Notes under the pieces: generated by a model
Seen by the model: only the letters and a program-made list of their open reading frames with translations
The model's database searches: none
Told to the model about the DNA's origin: nothing
Assembly (NCBI GenBank): GCA_021733645.1
Contig: JAHREJ010000016.1
Coordinates: 18,975-82,974, forward strand
DNA from: Bacillus subtilis subsp. subtilis
Lineage (GTDB): Bacteria; Pseudomonadota; Gammaproteobacteria; Xanthomonadales; Xanthomonadaceae
Length of the DNA: 64,000 nucleotides
Direction: 5' to 3'
Made by a program: the position numbers and the translations under genes
In this document: positions 1-10,881 of the stretch, one piece after another
Numbering within the stretch: the stretch's first letter is position 1
Layout of the letters: every line of letters begins with the position of its first letter

Positions 1-1245
1 GGCAGTGTCCAGGCCAGGGTCCAGCCGTACCGCTTGGGCGAACAGATCCGCCGCGGCCTGCCACTGCCCGGCGCGGGTCTGCGCGATGCCCTGGTTGAAC
101 AGCAGTTGCGCCTGGTTTTCCGCCGGCAATGCGCTGACCTGGGCGGCGGCCCCGGCGGTATCGGCCTTGCCTGCCTTGCGCAGCAGCGACAACCGGTTGG
201 TGAGCACGTCCGGGTTGGCCGGCTCCCTCTCCAGTGCCCGGTCATAGGCGGCCAACGCTTCGCCGGTGCGCCCCAGCCGGTCCTGCGCAACGCCGATATT
301 GAGCCAGTTGGCCGCATCGTCCTTGCCCAGCGCCAGGGCCGCGTTGAAATCCACCAGTGCGCCAGCCGCATCGCCCAGGTCGAGCCGGGTCACGCCGCGG
401 TTGTAGCGGTACTGCGGTTCGTCCGGATCCAACTGCATGGCCTGGGCATCATCGGCCAGCGACTGGCTGGAACGGCCCAAGGCGTGCTGGGCCAACGCAC
501 GGTTGCCGTAGTAGCCCGCCACCTGGGGCGATTGCGCGATGGCCTGGTCCAGCAAGGCCAGCGCGCGCCGTGGCTGGCCCAGGTGGTGGTAGGCCTGCGC
601 GGCATGGAAGGGGATGTCCGCATGCTGCCCGGTGCCCTCCGGGTCGTTGCGATACGCCTGCTCGTAGGCGGCATACACCGCCAGCATGCGCGTGTTGTCG
701 TGCTGCTGGTTGAGCACGAACAGGTAATTGCGGAACAAGCTGCTGGTATGCCCGCCGGCCTGCAACGCGGCGGCATACCCGGCCAGCGCGCCCGCTGTAT
801 CGCCGGCCTTGGCCCGGGCGGTGGCTTGAAGCTGCAGGCTTTCGGCATCCCCCGGGTCGGCCTGCAGCGCCTGCGCGGCAGCGGCCAGCACCCCGGCGTT
901 GTCATCGGTGGCCGCCGCAATGTAGCCCTTCAGGCGATACAGGCTGGCCTGGCGCGGCGCCCGTGCGATGGCCTGGTCGATCAGCTGCCGGGCCTGCGGC
1001 CAGTCCTGTGCCTGGTAGGCAAGGTAAGCCTGCTGCGCGACGTCGTCGCTGTCGGCCGGATCGGCATCGACCGGGTCGGCGGCATGGGCGTCCTGCGCCG
1101 ACGTCGATGCCGCCCGTACCTCCACCACCGGCACCGGCTCATCTGCCGCCACGCTGGCCGCCTGCTGCGCCTGCGCGGTGGCACCCACTCCCGCCCACGC
1201 CGCCAGGCTGGCAAGCAGCAGCCCCTTCCCTGTTGCTGTCGACAC
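1..1245 (-). CDS. TPR-repeat periplasmic or exported protein, C-terminus outside window
   Basis: The minus strand is open from a GTG at 1245 to the left edge of the window (415 codons, no stop), so the C-terminus is missing. The first ~28 residues read as a signal peptide: a short polar start, a Leu/Ala-rich core and an Ala-x-Ala type end before a Gln-rich mature start. The rest is Ala- and Asp-rich helical repeats with the tetratricopeptide pattern, for example stretches around 250-430 with N-x-G-x-x-x-x-x-L-G-x-x-x-x-A-L and a following A-L-x-x-D-P. TPR arrays are protein-interaction scaffolds; a secreted one suggests an envelope or exopolysaccharide/pilus assembly role, but nothing identifies the partner. 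A TTG at 1260 is an alternative start. It faces away from purH. Confidence 0.75.
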   Translation of the reverse strand, partial: MSTATGKGLLLASLAAWAGVGATAQAQQAASVAADEPVPVVEVRAASTSAQDAHAADPVDADPADSDDVAQQAYLAYQAQDWPQARQLIDQAIARAPRQASLYRLKGYIAAATDDNAGVLAAAAQALQADPGDAESLQLQATARAKAGDTAGALAGYAAALQAGGHTSSLFRNYLFVLNQQHDNTRMLAVYAAYEQAYRNDPEGTGQHADIPFHAAQAYHHLGQPRRALALLDQAIAQSPQVAGYYGNRALAQHALGRSSQSLADDAQAMQLDPDEPQYRYNRGVTRLDLGDAAGALVDFNAALALGKDDAANWLNIGVAQDRLGRTGEALAAYDRALEREPANPDVLTNRLSLLRKAGKADTAGAAAQVSALPAENQAQLLFNQGIAQTRAGQWQAAADLFAQAVRLDPGLDTA

Positions 1246-1382
1246 GATCTGGACCTGCAAATCCCTGGCAGAGCGCGCAGCCTACCCCAGCGCCGCGGGC
1301 ATGTGGCGGCCCGACGGGTAGGCCGGATGCGGCTGCCGGCCCGATATCGGTCCGGCAGCGCCCGCCACCGGCCCCCACCGCC

Positions 1383-1388
1383 TACAAT
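1383..1388 (+). promoter_or_regulatory. candidate -10 element of purH
   Basis: TACAAT lies 35 bases before the purH ATG in the 178-base gap between divergent genes. No good -35 hexamer is seen 17 bases upstream, so this is only a weak sigma-70-type candidate. A similar TAAAAT (4857-4862) precedes purD. Confidence 0.35.
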
Positions 1389-1423
1389 ATTGGCCCCGCT
1401 CCGCTGCCGATTGCCCTGTCCCC

Positions 1424-3007
<1,584 letters not shown>

Positions 3008-3024
3008 AACCTGGAGCGACACGG

Positions 3025-3885
3025 ATGTCCCCACAGCACATGAAGACCCTCGCCGCCCTGGCCATCGCCGGCGCTGCCACGCTGGTGGGCTGCACGCCGG
3101 CCAGCGCCCCTGCGCTACCGCAGGCGGCCGCCGATACGGGCGCAGCAACCGCCGCGCCCGTCGCCCATGTCAGCCGCAGCGCGCGGCTGCAGGGCTTTTT
3201 GACCGACCGCTACGGCAAGGCCGCCAGGCTTTCCGGTGCGTGGCGTGGCACCTGGACCCAGGACGGCGACGCCCATCCCACCGACTGGCGCGTCTGCGCC
3301 GAACAACCGGTGGTGACCGGCGACAGCTGGCAGCAGTTGCTGGCCGTGTGCGGCTGGCCGCTGGATGGTGCGCACCCGGATCCGGGGGCGATCGACTTCT
3401 TCGTGCTGCGCCCGGAGGCCGACCGCTTCGCCGTGGCCGCCGAACTGACCGGCCAGAATTTCGGCAGCCAGGGCCAGCCCGGCACGGTGCAGATCATCCG
3501 CGCGGGCAGCGACTTCTACGGGTTCCGCATCGAACATGGCTGGTTTGGCCAGGGCTACTCGTTGATCTCGCAGACGCTGGTGCTGCCGGGACCCAAGGGG
3601 CTGGTGGAGGCCGGCGGCCTGCGCAGCCATATCGACAACAGCGCTGCCTACGATTGCGACGATGTCGATGCCGAGCCGGATTGCCAGGCGCGGATGTTCA
3701 ACATCGATTTCAACCTGGCCTTCGACGACCGCGATCCGGCCGCACGGCAATGGCCGCTGGTGATCGAAGAAACCGGCATGGGCTGTGGCGGTGGGCAGGT
3801 GCGGCGCGAGCATCGTTTCAGCCTGGAGGCGAAGACCTGGAGCTATGCCTTCCCCGACGCCTTGCGCCGCGAAGGATGCCAGTGA
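3025..3885 (+). CDS. Predicted lipoprotein, paralogue of the next gene
   Basis: Product of 286 residues with a short polar start, a hydrophobic core and a lipobox (Leu-Val-Gly-Cys, Cys near residue 23), so a lipid-anchored envelope protein is predicted. A Shine-Dalgarno GGAG 8 bases before the ATG at 3025 favours that start over the in-frame ATG at 3040. The mature part has no family I recognise. Conserved points shared with the downstream gene include R-L-x-x-F-L-x-x-R-Y-G, W-x-x-T-W, LLAVC, PG-x-x-D-x-x-V-L-R, L-R-x-H-I-D-N, the two nearby Cys around C-D-D, and W-P-L-x-V. Several paired Cys suggest disulfides in the periplasm. It sits inside the purH-purD interval with no sign of purine function. 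Confidence 0.85.
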   Translation: MSPQHMKTLAALAIAGAATLVGCTPASAPALPQAAADTGAATAAPVAHVSRSARLQGFLTDRYGKAARLSGAWRGTWTQDGDAHPTDWRVCAEQPVVTGDSWQQLLAVCGWPLDGAHPDPGAIDFFVLRPEADRFAVAAELTGQNFGSQGQPGTVQIIRAGSDFYGFRIEHGWFGQGYSLISQTLVLPGPKGLVEAGGLRSHIDNSAAYDCDDVDAEPDCQARMFNIDFNLAFDDRDPAARQWPLVIEETGMGCGGGQVRREHRFSLEAKTWSYAFPDALRREGCQ

Positions 3886-4796
3886 GCCTGCGCGCCCTCG
3901 CCGCTGCAACCGCCCTGCTCCCGCTGCTGGCCGGCTGCGACGCTACCGCGCCTGCCGCCGAGCGTGCCAAGCCGCGCCGCGTGCTGGATACCACCGCGAA
4001 CGTGGAAGAGGTGCTGTACCTGAGCGGTACCCATGAGGAACGGTTGCTGGCCTTTCTGCGCAAGCGCTACGGCGACAACGCCGGCCTGGTCGAGCCGTGG
4101 ACGGATACGTGGGACGACACCGAGGTGGAGGCGCAGCGCCCGGTCACGCGCAGCGTGTGCGCGCGCGACACGGTGAACACCGACGGCCACCGGCAGCACC
4201 TGCTGGCGGTCTGCCAGCGGATCGACGATGCCGCGAGCGTGGAACCCGGGCGGGTGGATCTGTATGTGCTGCGCGACGGCACCGATGGCCAACCTGGCGA
4301 AGACCACGACCTGCTGGCCAGCCTGGTGGGTGTGCAGACGCCGCTGGTGGTGGTGGCCCAGCGGCTGCAGGGCCAGTACGGGCGCCGGGGCGCTCCCGGC
4401 GCGGTGCAGGTCGAGCCGCTGGGCCCGCAGCGCCACGCTTTCCGTATCACCCACGGCGAGATCAGCCGGGGCGTGGCCATGACCTCGCGCACCTACGTGG
4501 CCGTCCACAACAATCGTCTGCGTGAGGTCGCGCTGCTGCGCGAGCACATCGACAACGCGGCCGCGCGGCACTGCGGGCAGACCGGGAAAGCCTGCGATGA
4601 CCCGGCGTTCGATGTCGACTTCACCGTTGCCGTGGGCACCGCCAATGCCGTGGACGGCTACTGGCCGCTGACCGTTCGCAGCCACGGCCAGGACTGCACC
4701 GGGCCAGCCCACAGCGATGACCTGGTGGCGTTCGAGCCGGCCACGCGCCGTTACGCAGTCCCGGCGGAACTGCAGCGCACGCGCTGCGCCGAGTAA
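3882..4796 (+). CDS. Predicted lipoprotein, tandem paralogue of the previous gene
   Basis: Product of about 304 residues with signal sequence and lipobox (Leu-Ala-Gly-Cys). The preferred start is GTG 3882, which overlaps the previous stop as GTGA and has GAAGGA five bases upstream; an ATG at 3876 is the alternative but has the purine run too close. The body aligns by eye with the upstream lipoprotein: RLLAFLRKRYG, W-x-x-T-W, LLAVC, a VDLYVLR block, a G-R-R-G-A-P-G-A-V-Q-V block like the upstream Q-G-Q-P-G-T-V-Q-I, and LREHIDNAA. The two genes therefore look like an old tandem duplication, translationally coupled. No known function. Confidence 0.85.
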   Translation: MSLRALAAATALLPLLAGCDATAPAAERAKPRRVLDTTANVEEVLYLSGTHEERLLAFLRKRYGDNAGLVEPWTDTWDDTEVEAQRPVTRSVCARDTVNTDGHRQHLLAVCQRIDDAASVEPGRVDLYVLRDGTDGQPGEDHDLLASLVGVQTPLVVVAQRLQGQYGRRGAPGAVQVEPLGPQRHAFRITHGEISRGVAMTSRTYVAVHNNRLREVALLREHIDNAAARHCGQTGKACDDPAFDVDFTVAVGTANAVDGYWPLTVRSHGQDCTGPAHSDDLVAFEPATRRYAVPAELQRTRCAE

Positions 4797-4893
4797 TCGC
4801 CCAGCGGCGTAGACGGTCGGCCGGGACAACGCGATGCAGGGCCGGCCCACACCGCGTAAAATCGCGGGCCTGCCCCCTCACGCGAGAACTGCA

Positions 4894-6177
4894 TTGAAGA
4901 TCCTGGTCATCGGCGCCGGCGGCCGTGAACACGCCCTGGCCTGGAAGCTGGCCCAGTCCCCGCGCGTGAGTGAGGTGATCGTGGCCCCCGGCAATGCCGG
5001 CACCGCCACCGAAACCAAGTGCCGCAACGTACCGGTGAAGGTCACCGACCTGGACGGGCTGCTGGCCCTGGTGGCTGCCGAAGGCATCGGCCTGACCGTG
5101 GTAGGCCCGGAGGTACCGCTGGTGGCCGGGGTGGTCGATCGTTTCCGCGCCGCTGGCCATCGCATCTTCGGGCCGACCGCCGCAGCCGCGCAGCTGGAAG
5201 GCAGCAAGGCCTACGCCAAGGACTTCCTGGCCCGCCACAACATTCCCACCGCGTTCTATGCCGTGCACACCGAGATCGAACCGGCACTGGCCTACCTGCG
5301 CGGAAAGGGCGCGCCGATCGTGGTCAAGGCCGACGGCCTGGCCGCCGGCAAGGGCGTGATCGTGGCGATGACCCTGGCCGAGGCCGAAGACGCGGTGCGC
5401 GACATGCTCTCGGGCAACGCCTTCGGTGATGCCGGCGCACGCGTGGTGATCGAGGAATTCCTGGACGGCGAAGAGGCCAGCTTCATCTCGATGGTGGATG
5501 GCACCACCGCGTTGCCGATGGCCACCTCGCAGGACCACAAGCGCGTGGGCGACGGCGACACCGGCCCCAACACCGGTGGCATGGGCGCCTATTCGCCGGC
5601 CCCGGTGGTCACCGACGAAGTGCATGCGCGGGTGATGCGCGAGGTGGTCAACCCGACCGTGCAGGGCATGATCGCCGACGGCATTCCGTTCACCGGCTTC
5701 CTCTATGCCGGTCTGATGATCGATGCCAGTGGCGCGCCGAAGGTGATCGAATTCAACGTGCGTTTCGGTGATCCGGAAACCCAGCCGGTGATGCTGCGCC
5801 TGCAGTCGGACCTGGTGGACCTGCTGGAGGCGGCCATCGATGCGCGCCTGCACGACACACAGGCGCAGTGGGACCCGCGGCCGTCGCTGGGCGTGGTGAT
5901 GGCGGCCTCGCCCTACCCGGACACACCGATCAGCGGCGATGTCATTCACGGGCTGGACGCGGTACCGGCCACGGCCAAGGTGTTCCATGCCGGCACGGCA
6001 CTGGACGCGCAGGGCCAGGTCGTGAGCGCGGGCGGCCGGGTGCTGTGCGTGGCCGCGCTGGGCGACAGCGTGGGCGATGCGCAGGCCAACGCGTATGCCG
6101 GCGTGGCCAAGGTGAGCTGGGCCAACGAATTCCACCGCAACGACATCGGCTGGCGCGCGATCGCGCGGGAGATGTAA
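4894..6177 (+). CDS. purD: Phosphoribosylamine-glycine ligase (GAR synthetase)
   Basis: PurD joins glycine to 5-phosphoribosylamine with ATP, the second step of purine synthesis. The protein begins LKILVIGAGGREHALAW, the family N-terminus, so translation starts at the TTG at 4894 (427 residues; E. coli 429); the longer reading frame to 4834 adds non-family residues. ATP-grasp features are clear: GPTAAAAQLEGSKAYAKDF, KADGLAAGKGV, the SQDHKRVGDGDTGPNTGGMG loop, and E-F-N-V-R-F-G-D-P-E-T-Q-P. Ends with a TAA, followed by a GC-rich hairpin at 6220. A -10-like TAAAAT lies at 4857-4862. Confidence 0.98.
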   Translation: MKILVIGAGGREHALAWKLAQSPRVSEVIVAPGNAGTATETKCRNVPVKVTDLDGLLALVAAEGIGLTVVGPEVPLVAGVVDRFRAAGHRIFGPTAAAAQLEGSKAYAKDFLARHNIPTAFYAVHTEIEPALAYLRGKGAPIVVKADGLAAGKGVIVAMTLAEAEDAVRDMLSGNAFGDAGARVVIEEFLDGEEASFISMVDGTTALPMATSQDHKRVGDGDTGPNTGGMGAYSPAPVVTDEVHARVMREVVNPTVQGMIADGIPFTGFLYAGLMIDASGAPKVIEFNVRFGDPETQPVMLRLQSDLVDLLEAAIDARLHDTQAQWDPRPSLGVVMAASPYPDTPISGDVIHGLDAVPATAKVFHAGTALDAQGQVVSAGGRVLCVAALGDSVGDAQANAYAGVAKVSWANEFHRNDIGWRAIAREM

Positions 6178-6219
6178 GGCCGCGCTGATCCGCGCAGGGC
6201 GTGGATCGTGTGACCTCGG

Positions 6220-6240
6220 CGGCCCGGCATTGCCGGGCCG
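6220..6240 (+). terminator. hairpin after purD
   Basis: CGGCCCGGC (6220-6228) pairs perfectly with GCCGGGCCG (6232-6240) around ATT. It is followed only by TTGCGTT, so a weak U-tract; probable intrinsic or hairpin-assisted terminator for purD, 42 bases after the stop. Confidence 0.6.
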
Positions 6241-6351
6241 TTGCGTTACAGGACCGCGTCGAGACCTTTGCGACGCAGGCGAATCAGCACAGGGCACGCC
6301 TTGCTGTCAGAAAGATCAGCGGCCAGACATAGGCATAGCGTTCCGGAAAAG

Positions 6352-6378
6352 AAAAGGCCCGGCAGTGCCGGGCCTTTT
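6352..6378. terminator. bidirectional terminator between purD and rpoH
   Basis: AAAAGGCCCGGC (6352-6363) pairs with GCCGGGCCTTTT (6367-6378) around AGT. The A-run on one side and T-run on the other let it act on both strands; it lies 24 bases past the rpoH stop. Confidence 0.85.
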
Positions 6379-6401
6379 CGTCGCTCCAACGCCTCACCGG
6401 A

Positions 6402-7286
<885 letters not shown>

Positions 7287-7605
7287 CTTAGCAGTCGGAA
7301 ACTTGGACTGCTAAAGGGAAAAAAAGTTCCAGCGTTCTGTTCATGCAACGATGGCATCGATAACCCGGATAACGTACCGCGAAATGATGACAATGGCGAG
7401 TGCGGGGCGAACTGCCAAACACTCTTTTAAAATCAATCACATACGCAAAAAATAAGGGGGTGGAATTGTCGTTTTTGGCTGAACGCGTTGTCGCGGCCGC
7501 CCTGTTCAGCCAAACCACGTTGCCCGGCATTCAGCCCGCGCCCGCCAATCGCCGGCGCCGGCGCCGGCGCCGGTGCCGCGCAGCGCATCCACGCATGGCG
7601 TGGAT
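7287..7605. other. rpoH upstream region
   Basis: A 319-base non-coding stretch. It contains an A/T-rich segment (about 7425-7480), unusual for this genome and a likely promoter region for rpoH on the minus strand, a 10-bp inverted repeat (7475-7513), four GCCGGC units (7551-7574) and a SMAG palindrome that runs into the end of ung. I could not fix a convincing sigma-70 or sigma-24 promoter. Confidence 0.55.
7475..7513. repeat. 10-bp inverted repeat upstream of rpoH
   Basis: TTGGCTGAAC (7475-7484) and GTTCAGCCAA (7504-7513) are perfect inverted copies with a 19-base GC-rich spacer. No U-tract fits a terminator on either strand; it could be a protein-binding palindrome or an RNA hairpin. Confidence 0.6.
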
Positions 7606-7609
7606 CTAC
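7585..7609 (-). repeat. SMAG (GTAG-type REP) element at the end of ung
   Basis: On the minus strand it reads GTAG followed by ATCCACGCC-AT-GCGTGGAT, a small hairpin with a GTAG flank as in the Stenotrophomonas SMAG family. The TAG of GTAG is the ung stop codon (7606-7608). Confidence 0.8.
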
Positions 7610-8310
7610 GGACGGCGGGGCGGCAGCGACCAGTCGATTGGGGCCTGCCCGCGGCGCTGCAGGTATTCGTTGGCCATCGAGAAATGCCGGCAGCCCAGGA
7701 AGCCACGGTGGGCCGACAACGGCGAGGGGTGCGGCGCCTTGAGCACCCGGTGGCGGGCGGTGTCGATCACCTTGCCCTTCTGCTGGGCGTAGCTGCCCCA
7801 CAGCAGGAACACCAGCCCCTCACGTTCGCGGTTGAGGGTGTCCACCACGTGGTCGGTGAAGCCTTCCCAGCCGCGCTTCTGGTGCGCGCCGGGCTGGCCC
7901 TGTTCCACGGTGAGCACCGCATTGAGCAGCAGCACGCCCTGACGCGCCCACGGCAGCAGGCACCCGTTGTCCGGGCGGGGAATGCCAAGATCGGCTTCGA
8001 TCTCTTTGTACATGTTGAGCAACGACGGCGGCACCGGCACGCCGGGCATCACCGAGAAGCTCAGGCCATGTGCCTGGCCCGGGCCGTGATACGGATCCTG
8101 GCCCAGGATCACCACCTTGACCTGGTCGAACGGGGTGGCGTCGAAGGCGGCGAAGATCTGCGGCCCCGGCGGGAACACCTGCGCGCCGGCGGCCTTGCGC
8201 TGGCGCAGGAAGCTGGACAGCTCGCGCATGTCCGGGCGCAGCAGCCAATCGCCAATACGTGCCTTCCAGCTCGGTTCGAGCTGGATGCTCGAGGTTGCTG
8301 CGTCGCTCAT
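7606..8310 (-). CDS. ung: Uracil-DNA glycosylase
   Basis: Removes uracil from DNA to start base-excision repair. The 234 residues match family-1 UDG length. Visible motifs: GQDPYHG with catalytic Asp72, the uracil-pocket LLLN (Asn130), and HPSPLSA with His194 in the minor-groove loop. The ATG at 8310 overlaps the stop of the upstream response regulator as ATGA, so the two are translationally coupled at the end of the ftsE-ftsX operon. The stop codon is supplied by a SMAG palindrome, suggesting insertion of that element trimmed or redefined the C-terminus (ending R-R-P). Confidence 0.97.
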   Translation of the reverse strand: MSDAATSSIQLEPSWKARIGDWLLRPDMRELSSFLRQRKAAGAQVFPPGPQIFAAFDATPFDQVKVVILGQDPYHGPGQAHGLSFSVMPGVPVPPSLLNMYKEIEADLGIPRPDNGCLLPWARQGVLLLNAVLTVEQGQPGAHQKRGWEGFTDHVVDTLNREREGLVFLLWGSYAQQKGKVIDTARHRVLKAPHPSPLSAHRGFLGCRHFSMANEYLQRRGQAPIDWSLPPRRP

Positions 8311-9149
8311 CGCACCACGGGCTTTTCATTGAGCCGCGACAGGCGCAGCTGGAACAGCACCTTGGTCACCAGCAGCCGCTCTTCGATCGGCTTCTGGACC
8401 AGGTCGTTGGCACCGGCCTGCAGCAGGCTGGACTGGTTGAGCGGGTTGCCATCGCCGGTCATGACCAGCACCGGCAGGCGACGCTTGCCATAACCGAAAT
8501 CCACGCGAACCCGTTCCACCACGTCACGGCCGCTCAGTTCGCCCTTGAGGGTCACATCGGTCAACACCAGGTCGATACGGTGGCTGCTGCGCCCCAGCGA
8601 TTCGGCGGTGAGCAGCGCGAACGCCTCCTCGGCGGTCATCACGTGCAGCACGCGCAGTCCCTGGCGCTCGAGCATGCGCTTGGTGGCTTCGGCCACCACG
8701 CGGCTGTCTTCGACGTACAGGATGGTGGCACCGGGAATCGTCTCGGGCTGCACGTAGCCACGGATGAAAGTAGCCAGCGCTTCGTGGCCCAGGGCCTTGT
8801 CGAAGTAGTCGGTGACGTATTCGGTGAAGCGCCGTTGTTCCAGGTGCTGCTGCGCGTCACCGGACACCACGATCACCGGCACGTAGGCCTGCCCGGCGGT
8901 TTCGCGCACCAGTCGCGCCAGCGCCAGGCCATCGCCGTCGCTGAGGGTGAGCGAGGTGGTCACCAGGTTGACCGGGCCGGCCTCCAGCGCGCTGCGCGCC
9001 TCTTCGATGCTCGCACAGCCCACCACCTCCACCGCTGGCAGTTCGCGTTGCAGCACATCGGCAATCAACTTGCGGACCAGCTTGGAGCCGTCGACCACCA
9101 TCACGCGCGGTGCGTCATCGGCCAGGTGCTTCAGGGCTTGCGGGCGCAT
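8307..9149 (-). CDS. Tandem-receiver response regulator, first receiver degenerate
   Basis: The 280-residue protein consists of two CheY-like receiver domains and no recognisable output domain. Receiver 1 (about residues 14-130) has VMVVDG and the Lys118 of YFDKAL, but the phosphoacceptor position is Ser66 ([12 protein letters not shown]) instead of Asp, so it should not be phosphorylated in the normal way. Receiver 2 (about 140-270) is intact: YVED at the acidic pocket, acceptor Asp198 in LTDV, LVMTG and Lys in VQKPI. No cognate kinase lies beside it. It starts 7 bases after ftsX and overlaps ung by 4 bases, so it is part of the division-gene operon. It could work as a single-domain-type phosphorelay or protein-interaction regulator; target unknown. 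Confidence 0.9.
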   Translation of the reverse strand: MRPQALKHLADDAPRVMVVDGSKLVRKLIADVLQRELPAVEVVGCASIEEARSALEAGPVNLVTTSLTLSDGDGLALARLVRETAGQAYVPVIVVSGDAQQHLEQRRFTEYVTDYFDKALGHEALATFIRGYVQPETIPGATILYVEDSRVVAEATKRMLERQGLRVLHVMTAEEAFALLTAESLGRSSHRIDLVLTDVTLKGELSGRDVVERVRVDFGYGKRRLPVLVMTGDGNPLNQSSLLQAGANDLVQKPIEERLLVTKVLFQLRLSRLNEKPVVR

Positions 9150-9156
9150 GCGGGCC

Positions 9157-10107
9157 TCAGGTTTCGGTCGGTCGGGTCTGGCGCAGGAAATGCCCCGTCA
9201 CCCACCACGCGCCCAGCCAGCCCAGCACCACGGTGCCGACCAGCACGAACGATGAATGCAGCAGATCCAGCCCATGCAATACAAACGGGCTGGCATAACT
9301 TTCCGACAGCGCGGCCAGCGGCGGGCGCAGGGCCAGCCCGGCGGCACCGATCAGCGCCAACGCGACCGCGCCAGCGCCCAGTCCGTACCACGCGCCCAGG
9401 TACAGGAACGGACGGCGGATGAAACCATCGCTGGCGCCCAGCAACTGCAGCACCCCGATTTCCTCGCGGCGCGCCTGGATGTCCAGCCGCACGGTATTGC
9501 CCACCACCAGCGCCGCGCCCAGGCCAAGCAGCACCGACAGCACCTGCACCAGGCGCGCGCCAAAGCCCAGCCACGCATCCAGGCGCTTGCGCCACAGTGC
9601 ATCGTGTTGCACCAGGTCGGCCTGCGGCAGGCCCTCCAGCGACTGCGCCAGGCGCGCGTCATCGATGCCGGCCTTGGGGGTCACGATCAGCAGGGTGGGC
9701 AGCGGGTTGTCGTGCAGCGCATCGATCGCCTCGCCCAACCCGGCCCCTTCGCGCAGCTCGGCCAGGCCCTGTTCGGGCGTCTGCACGGCAACGTTGGCCA
9801 CGTCGGCACGGCCACGCAGCGTGTCGGCAAGCTGGCCGGCCGCCGCCGCATCGGTATCGGTTTTCAGGAACAGGTTGATGTCGCGCGACTGCTGCACGCT
9901 GCCGGCGAAATGTTTCAGGTTGTCCAGCGCGATCGACAGGCCCAGCGGCAACGCCAGGGCCAATGCCATCACCATGATGGTCAGCAGGGTGGCCCACGGC
10001 TTGCGCCATGCGCGCCCCAGGCTGAACACCACGCTGTGGCCGTGGTGGTGCAGCCACACGCCCAGGCGCGACGGCGCGGCGGCTTCCTTGTTGGAGGGTG
10101 CGTTCAT
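9157..10107 (-). CDS. ftsX: Cell-division ABC transporter permease FtsX
   Basis: FtsX is the membrane partner of FtsE; the complex activates peptidoglycan hydrolases at the septum and helps divisome assembly. The 316 residues show a cytoplasmic N-terminus, a first membrane helix (about 40-62), a periplasmic loop of roughly 110 residues, and three further helices including VLSVLLGLGAALVVGNTV and the C-terminal VLVGTVVLGWLGAWWV. The loop DIQARREEIGVLQLLGAS is the coupling segment typical of the family. ATG 10107 overlaps the ftsE stop as ATGA. Confidence 0.95.
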   Translation of the reverse strand: MNAPSNKEAAAPSRLGVWLHHHGHSVVFSLGRAWRKPWATLLTIMVMALALALPLGLSIALDNLKHFAGSVQQSRDINLFLKTDTDAAAAGQLADTLRGRADVANVAVQTPEQGLAELREGAGLGEAIDALHDNPLPTLLIVTPKAGIDDARLAQSLEGLPQADLVQHDALWRKRLDAWLGFGARLVQVLSVLLGLGAALVVGNTVRLDIQARREEIGVLQLLGASDGFIRRPFLYLGAWYGLGAGAVALALIGAAGLALRPPLAALSESYASPFVLHGLDLLHSSFVLVGTVVLGWLGAWWVTGHFLRQTRPTET

Positions 10108-10790
10108 TCGGCCAGGTCCTGCGGCGAGATGTCGTCGATCAGCTTGCCGTGGTCCAGGATCAGCACGCGCTTGCGCATGTGCCGCAGCAGCGCCAGGTCG
10201 TGGCTGACCACCAGTACGCTGGTGCCGCGCTCGGGCAGTTCGGCGAACAGCGCCATGATTTCCGCCGCCAGGGTGGGGTCGAGATTGCCGGTGGGTTCGT
10301 CGGCCACCAGCAGCCGGGGTTCGCTGACGATCGCCCGGGCGATGCCCACGCGCTGCTGCTCACCGGCCGACAACTGCGAGGGCAGCGCTTTTTCGCGGTG
10401 ACCCAGGCCCATGCGTTCCAGCACCGAGCGCACCCGCTTGCCGATGTCGGCGCGGCGGGTACCACGCAGAATCAGCGGCAGGGCCACGTTCTCGGCGATG
10501 CTGCGGTCCATCAACAGGCGATGGTCCTGGTAGACCGCCCCCACCTCGCGCCGATGCCGCGGGATGTTGCCGCCACGCACCTTGAGCAGGTTGCGCTCAT
10601 TGAAGATCACCGCGCCGCGGCTGGGCCGCTCGTCGAGGTGGATCAACTTGAGCAGGGTGCTCTTGCCCGCCCCGGAGTGACCGGTGACGAACAGCATTTC
10701 GCCGGGCGCGACATCGAAGCTGACGTCCACCAGTGCCTGGTGGCCGCCGGCATATTGTTTGCTGACATTGTCAAAACGCAGGACGCTCAT
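10104..10790 (-). CDS. ftsE: Cell-division ATP-binding protein FtsE
   Basis: ABC ATPase that powers FtsX in the divisome. The 228-residue protein has Walker A GHSGAGKST, the Q-loop (VYQDHRLL), signature LSAGEQQRV, Walker B LLVADEPTGNLD and the H-loop VVSHD. Start ATG at 10790; first gene of a minus-strand run ftsE-ftsX-receiver protein-ung. ftsY, which precedes ftsE in E. coli, is not present here; rhlB lies upstream on the same strand. Confidence 0.97.
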   Translation of the reverse strand: MSVLRFDNVSKQYAGGHQALVDVSFDVAPGEMLFVTGHSGAGKSTLLKLIHLDERPSRGAVIFNERNLLKVRGGNIPRHRREVGAVYQDHRLLMDRSIAENVALPLILRGTRRADIGKRVRSVLERMGLGHREKALPSQLSAGEQQRVGIARAIVSEPRLLVADEPTGNLDPTLAAEIMALFAELPERGTSVLVVSHDLALLRHMRKRVLILDHGKLIDDISPQDLAE

Positions 10791-10881
10791 TCCCTGATTA
10801 TGCAGGACCAGCGTGGCCGCGTGCAGATGGGTCTCCGAGGGCAGTGCCGGCCGCGGGCCGGCACTGCCTCAGGCGCCGGTC

